64,000 bases of DNA from Thecamonas trahens ATCC 50062 (GCF_000142905.1 NW_013657610.1:8278-72277); one strand, 5' to 3'; positions 23,701 to 36,315 are shown, counted from the stretch's first letter. The notes: a model not told the origin generated them from the letters alone. Numbers and translations are program-made.

Positions 23701-26700
23701 TGGCCTTTGTGTACGAGATGGCGACGTCGATGGTCGAAGACGTGCTCGACAAGGCATCCGGGACGGTGTCTGCCGCCCTCGACGAGCTACAGGGCCTGTC
23801 GTGGGACGAGGCGCAGGACGCAATCAAGGGTGCGATTCTGGAGGCGGACGCGCTGGTGAGCCCCTGGGCCCGGGCGTACTCGACTCTGTACTCGGAGGGC
23901 GTGGGCGCCATCGTGGCCGACTTTGACCGCGACCTTGCACGGGCCCACGTGAGCGTGGCACTGACCAAGCTTAGCGAGCTTGTGCCCAAGATGCTTGTGC
24001 GGCGGTACGACGTGGTTGTCAAGGATGCCGCTGAAGCGCGTGGCCTGGTCTCTCAGGCCTTTGCGGACATGAACGTGGTGCTGGAGACCGATTTCGGCCA
24101 CCGGAATGCAGAGAAGGCGCTCATCGACGTGCTGCTAGCCCTGTGCACCGCGCCACGGGGCGCTCTGCCTAGTGCCGATACGGCTGTTCGCGAGCGCGTG
24201 CTTGCCGCCATTGCGCGCGACGGAATTGTAGACGCACTCCGCGGGGTGGGCGAACGGTCGCCGCTGGAGCGGGCACTCGAGGTCGCCGAGCTGTGGACAA
24301 AAAACTCCCACGGCGATCTCGGTGAGATCGACGCGCTCGACGACTCACGGCGGAGCCGGCGGCACGACGTCCGCGACGCATTGCTGGTCGACAACGACGA
24401 TGTTCAAGGCCGCTCGCCCGAGGCGCAGCTAGTCAAGCTCCTCACCTCGCTGGGGCTGGAGCGCGAGGTTGAGCGCGGTGCAGCGCGCGGCGCCCGGGTC
24501 GGTGCAACCGGTGGCGACTCGGACTCGGACTCGGACGACAGTGAGGCTGGCGGCAACGAGTGGCTCGATGCAGAGCTACGCGAGGCGGTGACGCTTTCGG
24601 AGGCCGGGCTCTCTATGTCGGACCGCGAGCGGCGGCTCTGCAAGACCCGCAGGGTGCTGCAGCGGGTGATGAGGATCTCGGGAAGCTCGACAAAGCAGTA
24701 TCCAAAGCTCTCGCTGCACGGAATGGTGCTGCTCGCCCGGGTATCGACCAAGCTGCTCACTGACCTGCGGCAGCTCTTCCACATTGTGGGCGAAACGGAC
24801 GAGGCCGACGGGGCGGTGCTCCGCGAGCTCTTTACCCTCAACTACGTCCTCATCCACGTCCTCCAGTTTTCAAGGCACGACTGCCCAAGACAATGGACGA
24901 GGTGGCGAGAGGCAAGGCCAACGCAGCCGAGGCTGCGCAGCTGTTTGACATCCTCGACGCGCTCTTTGAGCTCATGACCTCGATCGGCCACCGGGTGCGG
25001 GTGGTGCAAGGCGAGCTGGCAGTCGGTGCCCGGCTGACCCGCGGCTACCGGGAGAGCGCACAGGCGGTGGCAGTCGCCGCGCTGGATCTGGCGAGCTGCC
25101 TGCTGAACACGGGCCACGCGTTTGCGCGCCAGCTGGCAGGCGAAGTGGCCAAGGCCTCGGTCAAGGCTGCGCGCGTGGCGAGCAAGGCTAAGGGCAGCGC
25201 TGCTGATGCCGAGGCTAGCGGGAGCGAGGCCGAGTACGAGGCTGCGGTGATGGAGGAGTTTGACTCGGCGGCATGCGAGGCCGTCGTTGTTCTCCTCATG
25301 ATCCATGAGTCGTGGCCGGGCTTGCTCGTGGGCGGCGCGCGGGTGCCAGACTATCTGGTGGCACACACCGCGGAGACGTCCGGATTCAAGGCCGGGAGCG
25401 AACCGCTGGACGCGTCGGCGTCACGGAGCGAGCAGCTGCGGGTCCTTGCCGCCCGCGAGGGCGAGGTTGCACTCGAGGTCTCGGGCTGCCTCTATGCCGT
25501 CTCGCGGATCTTTGCGTGTGCCCAGCTGAAACGGGTTGCTCGTGAGGCCGTGGTGCGTTACGGTCGGTCTGGTGCAACCGAAGGGGCGCTGGCAGCCCTG
25601 GTGGGTGGTCTCGGCGATGAGCGGGCTGGGTCGTTGTCGTCGTCGGACGAAGATGACGAGGCTCGCCCCAGTGGAGATCCGACCGGCGTGGGTCTCGACT
25701 CGCTGGGAGCCACTGTGGCCGAACTCTCCGAGAGTGGGCTGGACAAGGCCGGAGCCGAGGCTATCGAGCTCATTGAGTGGATGGTGCGGCAGGCAGCGCC
25801 GGTGCCGGGCGAGCTGCAGGATGCCGAGTTTGTCATTGCGCTTGCAGAGGAGGCGCTGGTGACGTACGCTGGGCAGGTTGTCGGGCGGAAGCGGGCACTC
25901 GGCTCGACGGCGCACAAGATGAAGCGGACGCTGGACGCAATGGGCAAGTGGCGCGAGACCAAGGTGAACACCCAGATGCCGCTGGCGTTTGTGGCGCACG
26001 CACTCGGACTTGGAGCGCTGGACGCGTCGGCAATTGCGGTGGCATCGTCGACAACCAAGACCGCGCTCGTGCGTGAGCTCATTGACATTGCCTACGACGA
26101 GGTTGTCGGTCGGCCCGAGGTGCTCTCGGAGGCGGTGGCAAAGCTCCCGATGCGGACGAGCTCTGTCTCGCTCAGCGCGATTGTGGAGAGTGTGACGGCG
26201 GCGGTGGATCCGCACGCGCTGCTGGACCGACTCGTCGGTGCCATTGTACGTGTGCTTCTGCGGCCGCAGTGCTACGTCGAGACTGTGCTGCAGTGCATCG
26301 GTGAGCGCGAGTCGCCGCGGTCTGTGCGTGCAACGATCATGAGCCGGCTTGCGATGATGAAGCGGCCATTTGACAAGGAGCTTGTCAAGCGGCTGCTGAA
26401 CCCGAACGGGGCGCCGCTGTTTGTGGCGTCGACCAGGACGCTTGAGCGTTTCAATGCTGCAAGCAAGGTGGGCGACGCGATGGTCAGCTACCTTGCGGTT
26501 GCAGTGCCACGGATGGTGGCGTCGCTGCCGGGCACGCTTCAGGAGGAGATGCAGAAAGAGGCGCGACTCGCCTTTCGTGCTATTCTCTCCAACTTTGTGC
26601 TCTCGTTCCAGCACATGCGTGGGCTGCTTGTGGAGGACACCTTTGAGGCAATGCTCGAGGTGTTTGGCCTGCCATACGGGACGATCCACCTCGGGCGTGC

Positions 26701-29700
26701 GTCGAATGTGATGTATGTAGAGACGCGCGCCGCGCGTGCTATTTTGGACGGGCTCTCATCGGTACCGGCCGGATGGGCCGAGCAGGACTTGCTTGAAAAG
26801 ATGTGCAAGGTGCACAGCTCTGCCGAGACCCAGGCCGGGGCCCTGCCCGAGGCGGCAACCGGCAACGAGACTGTTGAATCGCAGCGTGAGATTGTGTCTG
26901 TGGCCAAGGCAACGTCTGGCTGGGTCATGGCACGCATGGAGGGATCGCTCAAGTGGAGCGCCGCCGTGGAGGCTATCTTTGGCGACGAGGCTCAAAAATC
27001 ATCATTTGGCCAAGCAGGGGAGCTGGAAGCCGAGCTGGAAGCCGAGCTGGCTCGGATGGAGTACGAGATCCGCGCGCGACGCGAGGAGCAGGCCGAGGTG
27101 CGGGCAACAGCAGCTGCCGAGGAGGGTGGGAGCGAGGACCGCACTGTCAAGGCCAAGGCCAAGTCCAAAGCCAAGTCCAAGTCCAAAGCCAAGTCCAAGT
27201 CCAAAGCCAAGAGCAAGGCCAAGGCCGATGCGCCCATGGAGCTGTTCAAGGTGGCGGACGCGGACGCGCGGATTCGGCGGTTGGAGTGGCGCGTCGAGGC
27301 ATTGGGGCGGGTGCTCCGGGTTGGGCGCGAGCTCAGCCCGCACGCCGAGAACAGCGCTGTGCTGGAGGCGCTGTGCGAAGTGGGCGAAGCGCTCAACGAG
27401 TTGTGCAAGGTGTACACACCTGTGAGTGCACAGCGTGGCGTTGTGCTTGCGCTTGTGGCGCAGATCACGCAGCAGCTGTCAACAGAGGACTTTGGTGACC
27501 TCGTAGAGGAGGTGATCGAGGCCGGACGCGTGTTTGAGAGCGGGGCCGTAAGCGCAGTCGAGTTTGTGTGGCTGCGGATGGCGCTGACGCTGGACACGCG
27601 GCGGACGCTGGGTGGGCTACTGGAGCGGCTGCAGATCGGTGTGAGCGAGTTTGGGCTGGACATTTCGTTCAAGCCGAACGTGACCGACTGGTTGTACGAG
27701 ACAATGACGGACGAGGCCGCTGGAGTGCTTGCCAACAAGTTTGGCGTGCGAAATCGCGAGACGTTTACGATGGGCAACCTGTTCGGCGACGCGACCGGCT
27801 CGTTTGCGCGGTATGTCCTGAGCAGCGACTCGTATCACGACAAGGTGCCTGCGCGACCGGGTACGTTTGCGCTGAGCGACGAGGAGGTGGAAGAGCTGCA
27901 GAGCCACCTATGCCAGCTGTTTACGCGGTGGAAGGTTGCCCTGACGGGGACGCCACTGGAGCTGGTGGCGTACGCGCTGCAGTACAAGTGGACGGCAGAC
28001 TTGGGCTCAGAGATGGGCCAGGTGTGGATGAACTTTATGTCGGGACGGATGTTCGACTGGCTGCTGTACGAGGAGATGTTTGGCAAGGACGCGATGGGGC
28101 GGTGGCTCTACGCGCGCGAGGTGGAAGAGTACCTGCGGCTGTGTGACCGCGGAGCTGCCGGACGCGAGGAGGCTGTAGCGTTCTTCAGCAAGTGGATGGG
28201 CGGGATCAAGGGCTTCTCGTCGCGCAACAGCGCCCACGGCCGGGCTGGCAATGTGTACCTCTGGTTCCGTGGGATCATGGAAGACATGATAGCGGGCGAC
28301 TACTTTTTCTGCTACTTTGACGAGGCTCGGGCCGAGGGCTTCAAGATCAAATCGATGCTGAAGACGCCCGTGCTCGAGCACGAGCTGTTGGGGCAGATGA
28401 CGAAGCTGCTTGCGTCGTCGAAGCGTGCCAAACAGCTTGTGACGCACGCGGCGGTGGAGGCGGTGGGTCCTGTGGCACAGGTGGTGGTCATCAAGCTGCT
28501 GAGGCAGTTCCTCCGCAAAGTTGTGTTGGGCAAGCTGAAGGATGCGCTGCGCCGTGTGGACGCGCGTGTGCTGGAGGAGGTGATGGCCCAGGTTGTGGCT
28601 GCCGTCCGAACGTCGCCACTGGCCAAGCTGGCAGGTGTCTTTGAGGGACTGTCGGGCGGCAAGGTGCGCGCGATTGTGGGCGCCTTCTTTTCTGCCTTTG
28701 CCGACGCGTTCCTCCGGGCGCTCGAGGCAGACATGGGCAAGATGACAGTGTTCGGCTCGCAGATTGTGGTCAGCTTTGTCGAGGCGCGGCGGAGTGGCGT
28801 ATCTGTTCCCGAGCTGCTGGCGCTTGTGGAGGCGAACCTGGGCATGATCGTGGACATTGTGAAGGAGGTCGACATGGAGGTGTTCATGTCGAGTGTGGTC
28901 GGCGAGCTTGTGGAAGCGCTCATTCCGGGGCGCGTCCTTGTCTCGCTCCGCAAGCTCGGCGCGACATGGTCCAAGTCGGACTCGGAGGCGGCGACGCTCG
29001 GTGAAGGAAGCTCGAGCGGGTGCTGCGGATGCAGAGGAGGTGGGAGCCTTACTGCAGAGATCGACGACGACGACGGCGACGGCGAGGTCGGTGAAGAAGA
29101 CAACGGGGCCGTGGACTTTGGCGAGCTTGTGGAGGCGCTGGCAGAGCTTGTGGGCGAACTGGTGACCGAGAGCGACTTTGGCGAGCTGCTGAGCAAGCTC
29201 AAGGGCGTTCTGGGTGTGCCTGCCATGGCTGTGGTCATGGACGGCTACCGGAGGCGCGGGCTGGACTACGGCGGCAGCGTCGTGGCCAAGTTCTACACGC
29301 GGGTGTTTGAGCGTGCCGGTGTTGGCTCTATGGCGTATGACGAGCTGGTGGAGATGAGCGAGCGTGCAGAGAGCGGCAGCGGAGCATCGTATGTGGCGAT
29401 TGTGGACCGGCTGCTGAAGGCGTCGGAAGGCGGGGACGAGGAGAAGGACGCCACCGACGCAGAGAATGCTTACGACGCCGACGAAGAAGGCGAGGAGGAG
29501 GAGGAAGGGAAGAGGAAGACTCGCTTGTCAAGGCGAGCATGGAAGAGGCGTTGAGCAAGCTGGCGCCGAAGCGGATTGCGAAGGCTGTGGCGCAGGCCGA
29601 GGGCGAGACCGAACTGCTGGGACAGTTCCTGCGGGAGCTTGTGGGGCTGGCCAAGGTCATCACGTCGCGGAGCGAGGGCGGAGCCGACGGAGCAAGGGCT

Positions 29701-32700
29701 GGCAACGGCGACGAGGGTGGCGACGATGCAGATGGTCGGTCCAGTCGGTCGATGTCGCAATCTGTACATGCGCTCGCGGAAGTGATGCACAACATGGTGT
29801 CATGGCGGGAGCTGGGCAAGGAGATGGTCGTCGAAGCAATGACCGGCGTGGAGCGCAAGTTCAACGCCGAGATCTGGCCAGAGTTTGCGGGGCGTCTGCG
29901 GACGCAGGTTGCCGAGGCGCTAGAGGCGCTGGAAGACGCTGAAGACGAGGACGATGAGCTGGAGACGGCGCGCGAGACCGTGACTTCAGTGCAGACGAGC
30001 CTGTTTGGGTACCTGGAGGTGGTGGCACAGGTCATGGTGGCATCGACCGAGAGCGGCGAGGTAGAGCTCGCGCTTGTGCGTTCGCTGTATGCCGATGGCG
30101 AGAGCGGGTCCATCTCGAACATGGTGTCTGGCAAGCGTGGCGGAGGCTGGGACGTGCTGGGCGTGCTCGGGACGGTGTTCCCGCTGCTGGGACAATCGCT
30201 TGCGGTGCTGAGCGAGGGTGTGCCTGGGGCGGATGAGTACTTTGCCCAGCGGAACGACGGGTTTGGTCTTCGTGTGCTTCAGGTGCTCAACGAGTGCCGC
30301 GTCGACACGGGGCGGCTGCTGAGCTCTGGGCACGAGTCTGAGGCATTCGAGTTTGCGGACGTGAGTGGGGCATCTGGAGCATGGGAGCAGGTTGTTGTGG
30401 ATGCCATCAAGGCTGTGTTCTTCCCGTTCTCTGAGTCTCTTGGCCCGCGCGGGTTCGACATTGAGCAGAGCGCGAGCGAGGTGCTCGGCGATTTGGAAGA
30501 GCGGATGCTGGACTTGCTTGACTTTGTGCAGCAGACGCTGCGCGGGTTCTGGCGGAGCGCTGTTGCTGCGGTGGACGAAGACCAAAGCCTGGGTGCCCAG
30601 CTGGCCAAGCGGGCGTGGGCGGTTGTTGGCGAGGAGCTGCGGCGACTTGCGGTGACCGGGCGGGAGGTGCGGCGGATGGGACGTGAGGTACGTGGACGTC
30701 TGGAGTTTGCGTCGACCGAGGTGATGGAGCGTGTTGGCGGAAGCGTGGAGGAGGTGATGCGGTACGACGAGGCGATGCCTGCGGCACTGGAGGCGTACCA
30801 AGAGGCCGAGGGCGCGTATACGGCCGCCAAAGATCTCGTGGAAGGGCTGCTGGGCGAAGTGAGCGACTACGTGTTTGGTGAGCTGCTACCCGGGCTTGTG
30901 GGCGAGGTCTTTGACCTTGTCCTCATTCCGACGTCTGCAGCGACGGCGTCGTGGAAGGCTGTGCTGCCACTTGTTCTCGAGTTTGTGCAAGAGCTTGTGA
31001 GTGCGTCGCCGCTTGTGCTTGTGAACCAGATCCTTGGGCTTGCAGCGAGCAAGGTTGTGGACGGGCTGCACTCGCAGGAGGCGATGGTGCTCTCTGTGCT
31101 GCGATCGCTGCGGCTGCGGCTGCAGGGGCTCGTGCGGCAGCCGCGGTCTGTGTGGCGCGGCGTTCAGGCTGTGGGCGGCCTACTCGAGTCGGGCGCCGAC
31201 GGCGACGTTGTGCTGCGGCGCGTGTTTGCCTGGGTTGACGTGCGCGGCCTGATGCAGGCGCTCGCTGCAGAGCTTTGCTCGCTGGTTGTGGCGCCGCACA
31301 AGGTGCTGCTCGGCGGGCTTGTCTCGCCGCTCGCGGCTGCGGCTGCGAGCCAAACGGAGGCGCTGCTGGAGCTGCAGGGGCAGCTGCTGAGGCAAGCGCC
31401 CGATGTGTGGAGCGAGGTTGGCGAGATTGTCAAGCGCGCTGCGATGGTCGGCCTCTCGCGCGAGACGCTTGTGTCCGGCATCCAGGGCCATGTGGTAGGC
31501 GTGGCCAACGACCAGGGATGGGATGCCGAGGAGGGCCTTGTGCTCAACTACTTTTACGTGTTTGACCAGGTCCACGACGGCGTGCTCAAGCTGATGAAGA
31601 GCAAGTTTGTGATGCGGGTGGAGAATGCTGTGGCGCGTGCGCGGGAGCAAGCGCCTGCGGCTGTGGAACAGTTTGTGCTCCGGCTTGTGCTTGGGTGGCT
31701 GGAGGGCGGAGGGAGCGAGACGTCGCTCCGCGGCTTCCTGGAAGGCGCGACCGAGAACGTGGTGACGTTTGTGTCGCAGGTCGAGGGCCTGGCAGAGGAG
31801 CTGCTTGTGGGCTTTCTGGAGTCTGCAGGCGAGGCGCTGGTCGAGTACGCAACCGAGACGCTGCTGGCCGGTATCGGGCAGGCTGCGCTTCGGAACGTGA
31901 GCGTTGTGGCGCAGCAGAACGCGAGCGTGGTCTCGTTGCGAAAGCTGTTCAACGCCATGCACGACCGAGTGCGGGACGTGGTGAAAGAGATGCTGCAGCA
32001 CGAGGCGCTTGAGGATGTCCTGGCCAGCGGCGAGGATGTGGCCAGCTGGCTGGAGCCTGTGTATGGCTGGATGGCCGACGGCGGACTAGAGACGTTTGTC
32101 GGTGGCTCGCCGGACGCCGAGGATGACGAGGACGTGGTCGATCAAGTGCTGCGGCTGTGTAAGGAGGCGAGCGGCGGCGGACAAGGTGGCAGCAAGGTCA
32201 ACGAGGTGCTCGCGGCTGTGGTGAGCGGGCTCCGGGCCGCGGTGGAGGACGCGATGGAGGAGGGAAGCGAAGGCGTGTTTGTCATGGCGGCGCGAGCTCT
32301 GGAGGACGGCGTGCTGCAGAGCCTGAAGGACGGTGGCGAGGCCGGCGGCGCTGCGATGATGAGCCGGCTGATGGCGATTGTGGCCAAGGGCATGGAGGCT
32401 GTTGCGTCGCGGCGGAGCGAGGATGTGCTGGCGCTGCGGCGGTCGGGCGAGCGCGTGGACGAAGCCGTCGAGGTACTCGGAGGCGAGCTCTCCGAGTCGA
32501 TCGGTGAGGACTACTACGAGCGTGCGTTTGTGGCGTCGTACGTGCTGGATGTTGTGTGCGAGCCTGTGCTGCGGATGATGGTGTCGTCAACCAGTCCGGC
32601 GGCGATGCTGACGAGTCTTGTGGCGGCGCGAAAGAGCAGGAGCGCGCAGATTGTGGTGAAGAGCTGGCCAAGAATTGTGGCGCAGTTTGCTCAGCGTGTG

Positions 32701-34080
32701 CTGTCCGAGGTAGGCGGCGCCGACGGCGACGATGAGAGCGGCGGCGAGGGGCGGCGGTGGAGACCGCTGGATTTTGTGCGGTCGTTCTTTGGCGACGACG
32801 TGGGCAGGGCGGCGATCAAGGTGGAGACGATGGAGGCCGTGGCGCGCGCGTCGGGCAAGTGGGTGTCGCAAGTGGTGGCGCCCGTGGCCAAGTCTGGCGC
32901 CGGGGCCAACAAGGCTGCTGGGGCAGGCGGAGCGTCGCTTGTGGCGCGCGGGCTCGGACTCCGTGGGCTCGGGGTGCAGGCGTACGTCGAGGGCGTGGTG
33001 GACGGTGTTCTGCTCAACGGGCCGCTAGGCCCGGTCTTTGCGCCACGGTCCGGTGTGATCAAGGCTGCAGTCGCCGGGCTCGATGAGAGCATGGCCGAGC
33101 GGAAGCTCGGGCAGCTCATCGGCGAGCTTGTTGCGGCGAGTGCACGCAAGGCGGCAGAGGGCTCTGAAGAGGCGCTGGTGTACCTCGTGCGGTTCCTGGC
33201 AGCGCCGGAGCTCGGCCCGCGATTTGTGGAAGCGCTGCTTGTGGGCGCGAGCGTGGGCATTGCGAGCGTGCAGGAGGCGGTTGCGAGCGTTGTGGCGTGG
33301 GCGCGGCTGATGGTGAAGAAGGGCGCCGGGAAGCGAGGCGAGGTGGTTGCAGCGCTTGTGGGCCAGTGGCGGGCGCTCCTCGCCGAGGTCCCCGCCCTGG
33401 CCAAGAAGGAGATGGAGTCTGGCGGAAGCGTGCTCGAGTCCGAAGTCCTTGCGCCGTACCGAGAGGTTGCGGAGGAGCTTGTGGGCAAGATCCTGAGCAA
33501 CTCGCAGTCCACCATCCGGACGCTCAACTCTGTGCTCGGCAAAACGACGCAGGTTGTGGAGGGAGGGAAGCGGATGCTGTCGTCTGTAGACGAGAAGCTC
33601 AACCGTGGCTTTGCGGTGATTGTGGACGATGTGGTGGCCGAGGTGAAGAGCCAGACTGCGGGGCGGTCGTCGACTGTGGAGGAGAGCGAGCTGCGTGACA
33701 AGTGCGCAGATGCGACAAGCGTGGCGATGAAGCAGCGGGTGAAGAGCGTGTTTGGCGTGAGCGACACGCAGCTTGCAGTGAGTCTCGGCGTGGCCGTCCT
33801 CCTCCTGGCCATCATTCTCGCCTTTATCTTCCTCGGTGTGAGCGCGTTCCGCGGCGGTGGCGCGGCGACAGCGCTCATCAACTCGATCCTGGTGGTGGTG
33901 GGTGGGTTCGGGACGAGCGCCGGTAACTCGAAGAGCGGCAGCGGCGTGTTCCGCATGGTCATGCCCAAAATCCAGGCCTTCCTCGAGACGTGGGTGGGCA
34001 AGGCGATGGTGGGCGGGCTGGTGAAGGAGATTGCCGGCGAGGTGGTGGTGGAGATGGTGCGGGACGACGCGCTGCTGTGA
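14753..34080 (+). CDS. Giant multi-pass membrane protein, ~6,430 aa, unknown function
   Basis: One gene of 19.3 kb if a 32-bp insertion (14957-15005 region) and three one-base losses (near 17966-17971, 24867-24870, 29507-29509) are allowed. From ATG 14753 there is a signal-anchor (about residues 45-67, LACLALLLAATLATLAALFL), a ~400-residue probably lumenal part with N-glycosylation sites (NVT, NVS), a TM helix near 16230-16320, and about four more TM helices at 16690-17070. A sterile-alpha-motif-like segment follows (17700-17930, DVRNWLAMVEL... LLSLTPDNI), with a second weaker one near 18390-18540. The remaining ~5,000 residues are Ala/Leu/Val-rich helices without recognised catalytic motifs, with Ser-rich and Lys-rich linkers. 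A last TM helix lies at about 33770-33850. I do not recognise a family; a membrane-anchored helical scaffold is the most that can be said. Confidence 0.6.
14957..15005 (+). repeat. 17-bp direct repeat flanking GCT + A12
   Basis: CCGGCCGCCACCGCCGC occurs at 14957-14973 and again at 14989-15005, with GCTAAAAAAAAAAAA between. The extra 32 bp breaks the frame of the giant gene just after its signal-anchor; without it the frame runs straight from the anchor into the lumenal domain. The structure is that of a target-site duplication next to a poly-A tail, or an assembly artefact. Confidence 0.9.
27147..27225 (+). repeat. AAGGCCAAGTCC short repeat coding KAKSK
   Basis: Repeats of AAGGCC, AAAGCC and AAGTCC encode a Lys/Ala/Ser run (KAKAKSKAKSKSKAKSK) inside the giant protein: a strongly basic linker between helical regions. 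Confidence 0.9.
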
Positions 34081-34177
34081 GTCGCGTCCCAGCCCCGCAG
34101 ACCTTGCCCGGCTCGGCACTGCCGATGTCAGCCACAGTGGTAAACAATGAGCAAAGTGCAGGCGGGCAGGCGGACCG
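34081..34177. other. Short convergent intergenic spacer
   Basis: 97 bp between the stop codons of the giant gene and the VIPAS39-like gene; nothing further seen. Confidence 0.6.
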
Positions 34178-35670
34178 TCATGTGCCCAGCCGGGCAAGGG
34201 CGCCGTCGACAAGATCGAGGAGACGGACGTCGCCAAAGCGGCCGTGCTTCCGGATGATAAAGGCGCGGAGCTGGCGGAGGCGGTGGAGGTCGGCGAGCGA
34301 CTCCAAGGTGCGGGCGACGACGGCCCAGTGCTTGCAGCGGGTGGCGAGCTTGATGCGGGCCTCTGGGTCAGCGATGAGGCCAAGGAAGTAGTCGACGAGG
34401 TCGGGCGGGGCGTCGTGGGCGACGGCGGCGGCGACAAAGGGCTCCCAGCCGATGACCGACTTGGGCTTGCGGCGGCGAGCCTTGGCCGGGTTTTTGGCGA
34501 GTGCCTTGCGGGCGGCGTGGTAGTCGGCGCCGGCCCAGGCCAGGCTCCGCAGCAGCTCCCAGTCGCCGATCTGTGCGGCGGCAAGGGCCGACTTGCGCAT
34601 GTAGGCCGCCGGCGAGAGGGCGAGGGCGGCAGCCAAGGCGCGCGGCGAGGCGACCGAGTCGTCGGGCGCGGCGCGGTGGTAGAAGAGCAGGTAGTGGGCA
34701 GTGGCGTAGACAGAGCGGCCAAGGAGCGGGCGCGGTGGGAAGCGGAGCAGAATGGGCGGCGGGTTGCTGCCAGCGGCGGCGGCAGCATCCATCTTCTGGA
34801 CCTTGGCCTGGATGCGGAGGAGCGCAATCTGAGCAGCGATAGACGAGCGGAGGAAGCCGCGCGGCGACTCGCGGGCGGCCGGATCAGCAGCAGCCTTTGC
34901 AGCAGCCTCCAGCGCCGGCAGGCGGCGATCGGGCGGGGCGGCCAGAGCAGCGCGGAGGAGGGCCCATGCCGAGGCCGGCGGTGGGAGCAGGGCGCGGGTG
35001 GCGGCAATCAGCTCCGGGTACGCGCCAACGGCGCGGAGATGGGCCAGGTAGTAGGGGACGGCTGCAGGAGCGGCAGCGAGCATATCGTAGAACGCCGCCG
35101 CCGTCAACGACGCCCGCTCCCCAGCCAGCACATCGATCACAGCATGACCGGCACAGCGATCAGCCAGAGCGGTGAGCAGCGCAGCCTTTGCCGCCGGCGA
35201 CGGCAGAGCGCGAAGAGCAAGCGGAGCGCCCGCCAAGACCGCCGCCACCGCCGCCGGCACCGGATTGGGAGTGGCCGCAGAGGCCGAGGCGGAGCGAGAC
35301 GAGGCGGAGCGAGAGGAGGCGGAGCGAGACGAGGCGGAGCGAGACGAGGCGGAGCGAGACGAGGCGGAGCGAGACGAGGCGGATCGGAGGCGTGTGCGGA
35401 GGGCGGTGATGGTGGCATCACGGGCAGAGAGGTCTGCGGTGAGGGCGGTGATGGTGGCATGGCGTGCGGAGAGGTCTGCGGTGAGGGCGGTGATGGTGGC
35501 GAGGGCCGAGGCGAGGGCAGGGCAGGGGGAGGAGGGGGAGCATTGGAGGGGGAGGGGGGGAGGGGGAGGGGGGGAGGGGAGGGGGGAGGGGAGGGGGTGG
35601 CGAAGGGGTTGAGGGCTGTGGAGGGGGGAGGGGGGGTGGGGGTGGGGGTGGGGGTGGCGAAGGGGTTCAT
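34178..35670 (-). CDS. VIPAS39/SPE-39-like protein with Vps16 C-terminal domain
   Basis: About 497 residues from ATG 35670, allowing one -1 frameshift inside the G runs (minus-strand C runs) at about 35525-35600; human VIPAS39 has a similar length. The N-terminus is MNPFATPTP with a second NPFATP, then a Pro-rich stretch; NPF motifs bind EH-domain endocytic proteins. Next comes a coiled coil made of 14-residue ATITALTADLSAR units and a low-complexity RSASS run. The C-terminal ~330 residues are helical, with YATAHYLLFYHR, AAAQIGDWELLRSLAWAG and IGWEPFVAAAVAH, which match the Vps16 C-terminal pattern (a GW/Y-x-PF-x-x-x helix and then a DPEARIKLA helix). In animals VIPAS39 pairs with VPS33B in lysosome-related trafficking. 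A VPS16 assignment is less likely because the N-terminal propeller is missing. Confidence 0.6.
35286..35385 (-). repeat. 15-bp tandem repeat coding RSASS
   Basis: Seven copies of a GAGGCGGAGCGAGAC-type unit encode RSASS repeats on the minus strand within the VIPAS39-like gene. Confidence 0.95.
35402..35515 (-). repeat. 42-bp tandem repeat coding coiled-coil heptads
   Basis: GGCGGTGATGGTGGC recurs at 35402, 35444 and 35486 with a 42-bp period, encoding ATITALTADLSAR-type 14-residue (two-heptad) units. Confidence 0.95.
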
Positions 35671-35763
35671 GTCGTGGAGGGGTGACAGGTGACGGGGTGG
35701 GAGGGGAGGGGAGGGGGGGTGGGAGGGGAGGGGAGGGGGGGATCATGGTCAGTGTGACTGATG

Positions 35764-36215
35764 CCATCATGGTCATGGTCATGGTGGTCATGGTGGTCAT
35801 GGTGGTCATGGTGGTCATGGTGGTCATCATGGTCATGGTGGTCATCATGGTCATGGTCATCATGGTCATGGTGGTCATCATGGTCATGGTGGTCATCATG
35901 GTCATGGTCATCATGGTCATGGTGGTCATCATGGTCATGGTGGTCATCATGGTCATCGTCATCATAGTCATGGTGGTCATCATGGTGGTCATCATGGTCA
36001 TCATGGTCATCATGGTCATCATGGTCATGGTCATCATGGTCATCATGGTCATGGTCATCATGGTCATCATGGTCATCATGGTCATGGTGTCATCATGGTC
36101 ATGGTCATCATGGTCATGGTGGTCATCATGGTCATGGTGGTCATCGTCATTGTCATCGTCATTGTCATCGTCATCATGGTCATCGTCATCATGGTCGTCA
36201 CCATCATCACCACCA
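35764..36215. repeat. GGTCAT / GGTCATCAT array (~450 bp)
   Basis: Irregular tandem array of hexamer GGTCAT and nonamer GGTCATCAT units, drifting to CGTCAT at the distal end. Confidence 0.97.
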
Positions 36216-36271
36216 CCACCATACCCCCCCCCCCCCCCACCACCACCACTCCCCCCCACTCCCACCATCTC

Positions 36272-36273
<2 letters not shown>

Positions 36274-36313
<40 letters not shown>
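36274..36313. repeat. CAT trinucleotide run
   Basis: About 13 copies of CAT, separate from the CATGGT array and preceded by a C run. Confidence 0.97.
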
Positions 36314-36315
36314 GG

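Larger units (their letters stand above)
35671..36315. other. Intergenic region filled by simple repeats
   Basis: Between the VIPAS39-like start and the stop of the beta-helix surface protein. It consists of a G-rich leader (C-rich on the sense strand), the CATGGT array, a C run, and a CAT run. Long open frames through it (poly-Met, Asp/His, Ile) are repeat artefacts. Confidence 0.8.

Noticed and set aside
33025-35007. 660-codon open frame on the minus strand
   Set aside because: It crosses the ends of two real genes in another frame, is Pro/Arg/Ser-rich without motifs, and is an artefact of high GC.
35680-36313. Open frames of poly-Met, Asp/His and Ile through the CATGGT array
   Set aside because: Produced by stop-free simple repeats; no start context or continuation into a domain except the VIPAS39-like gene, which begins at 35670 in another frame.
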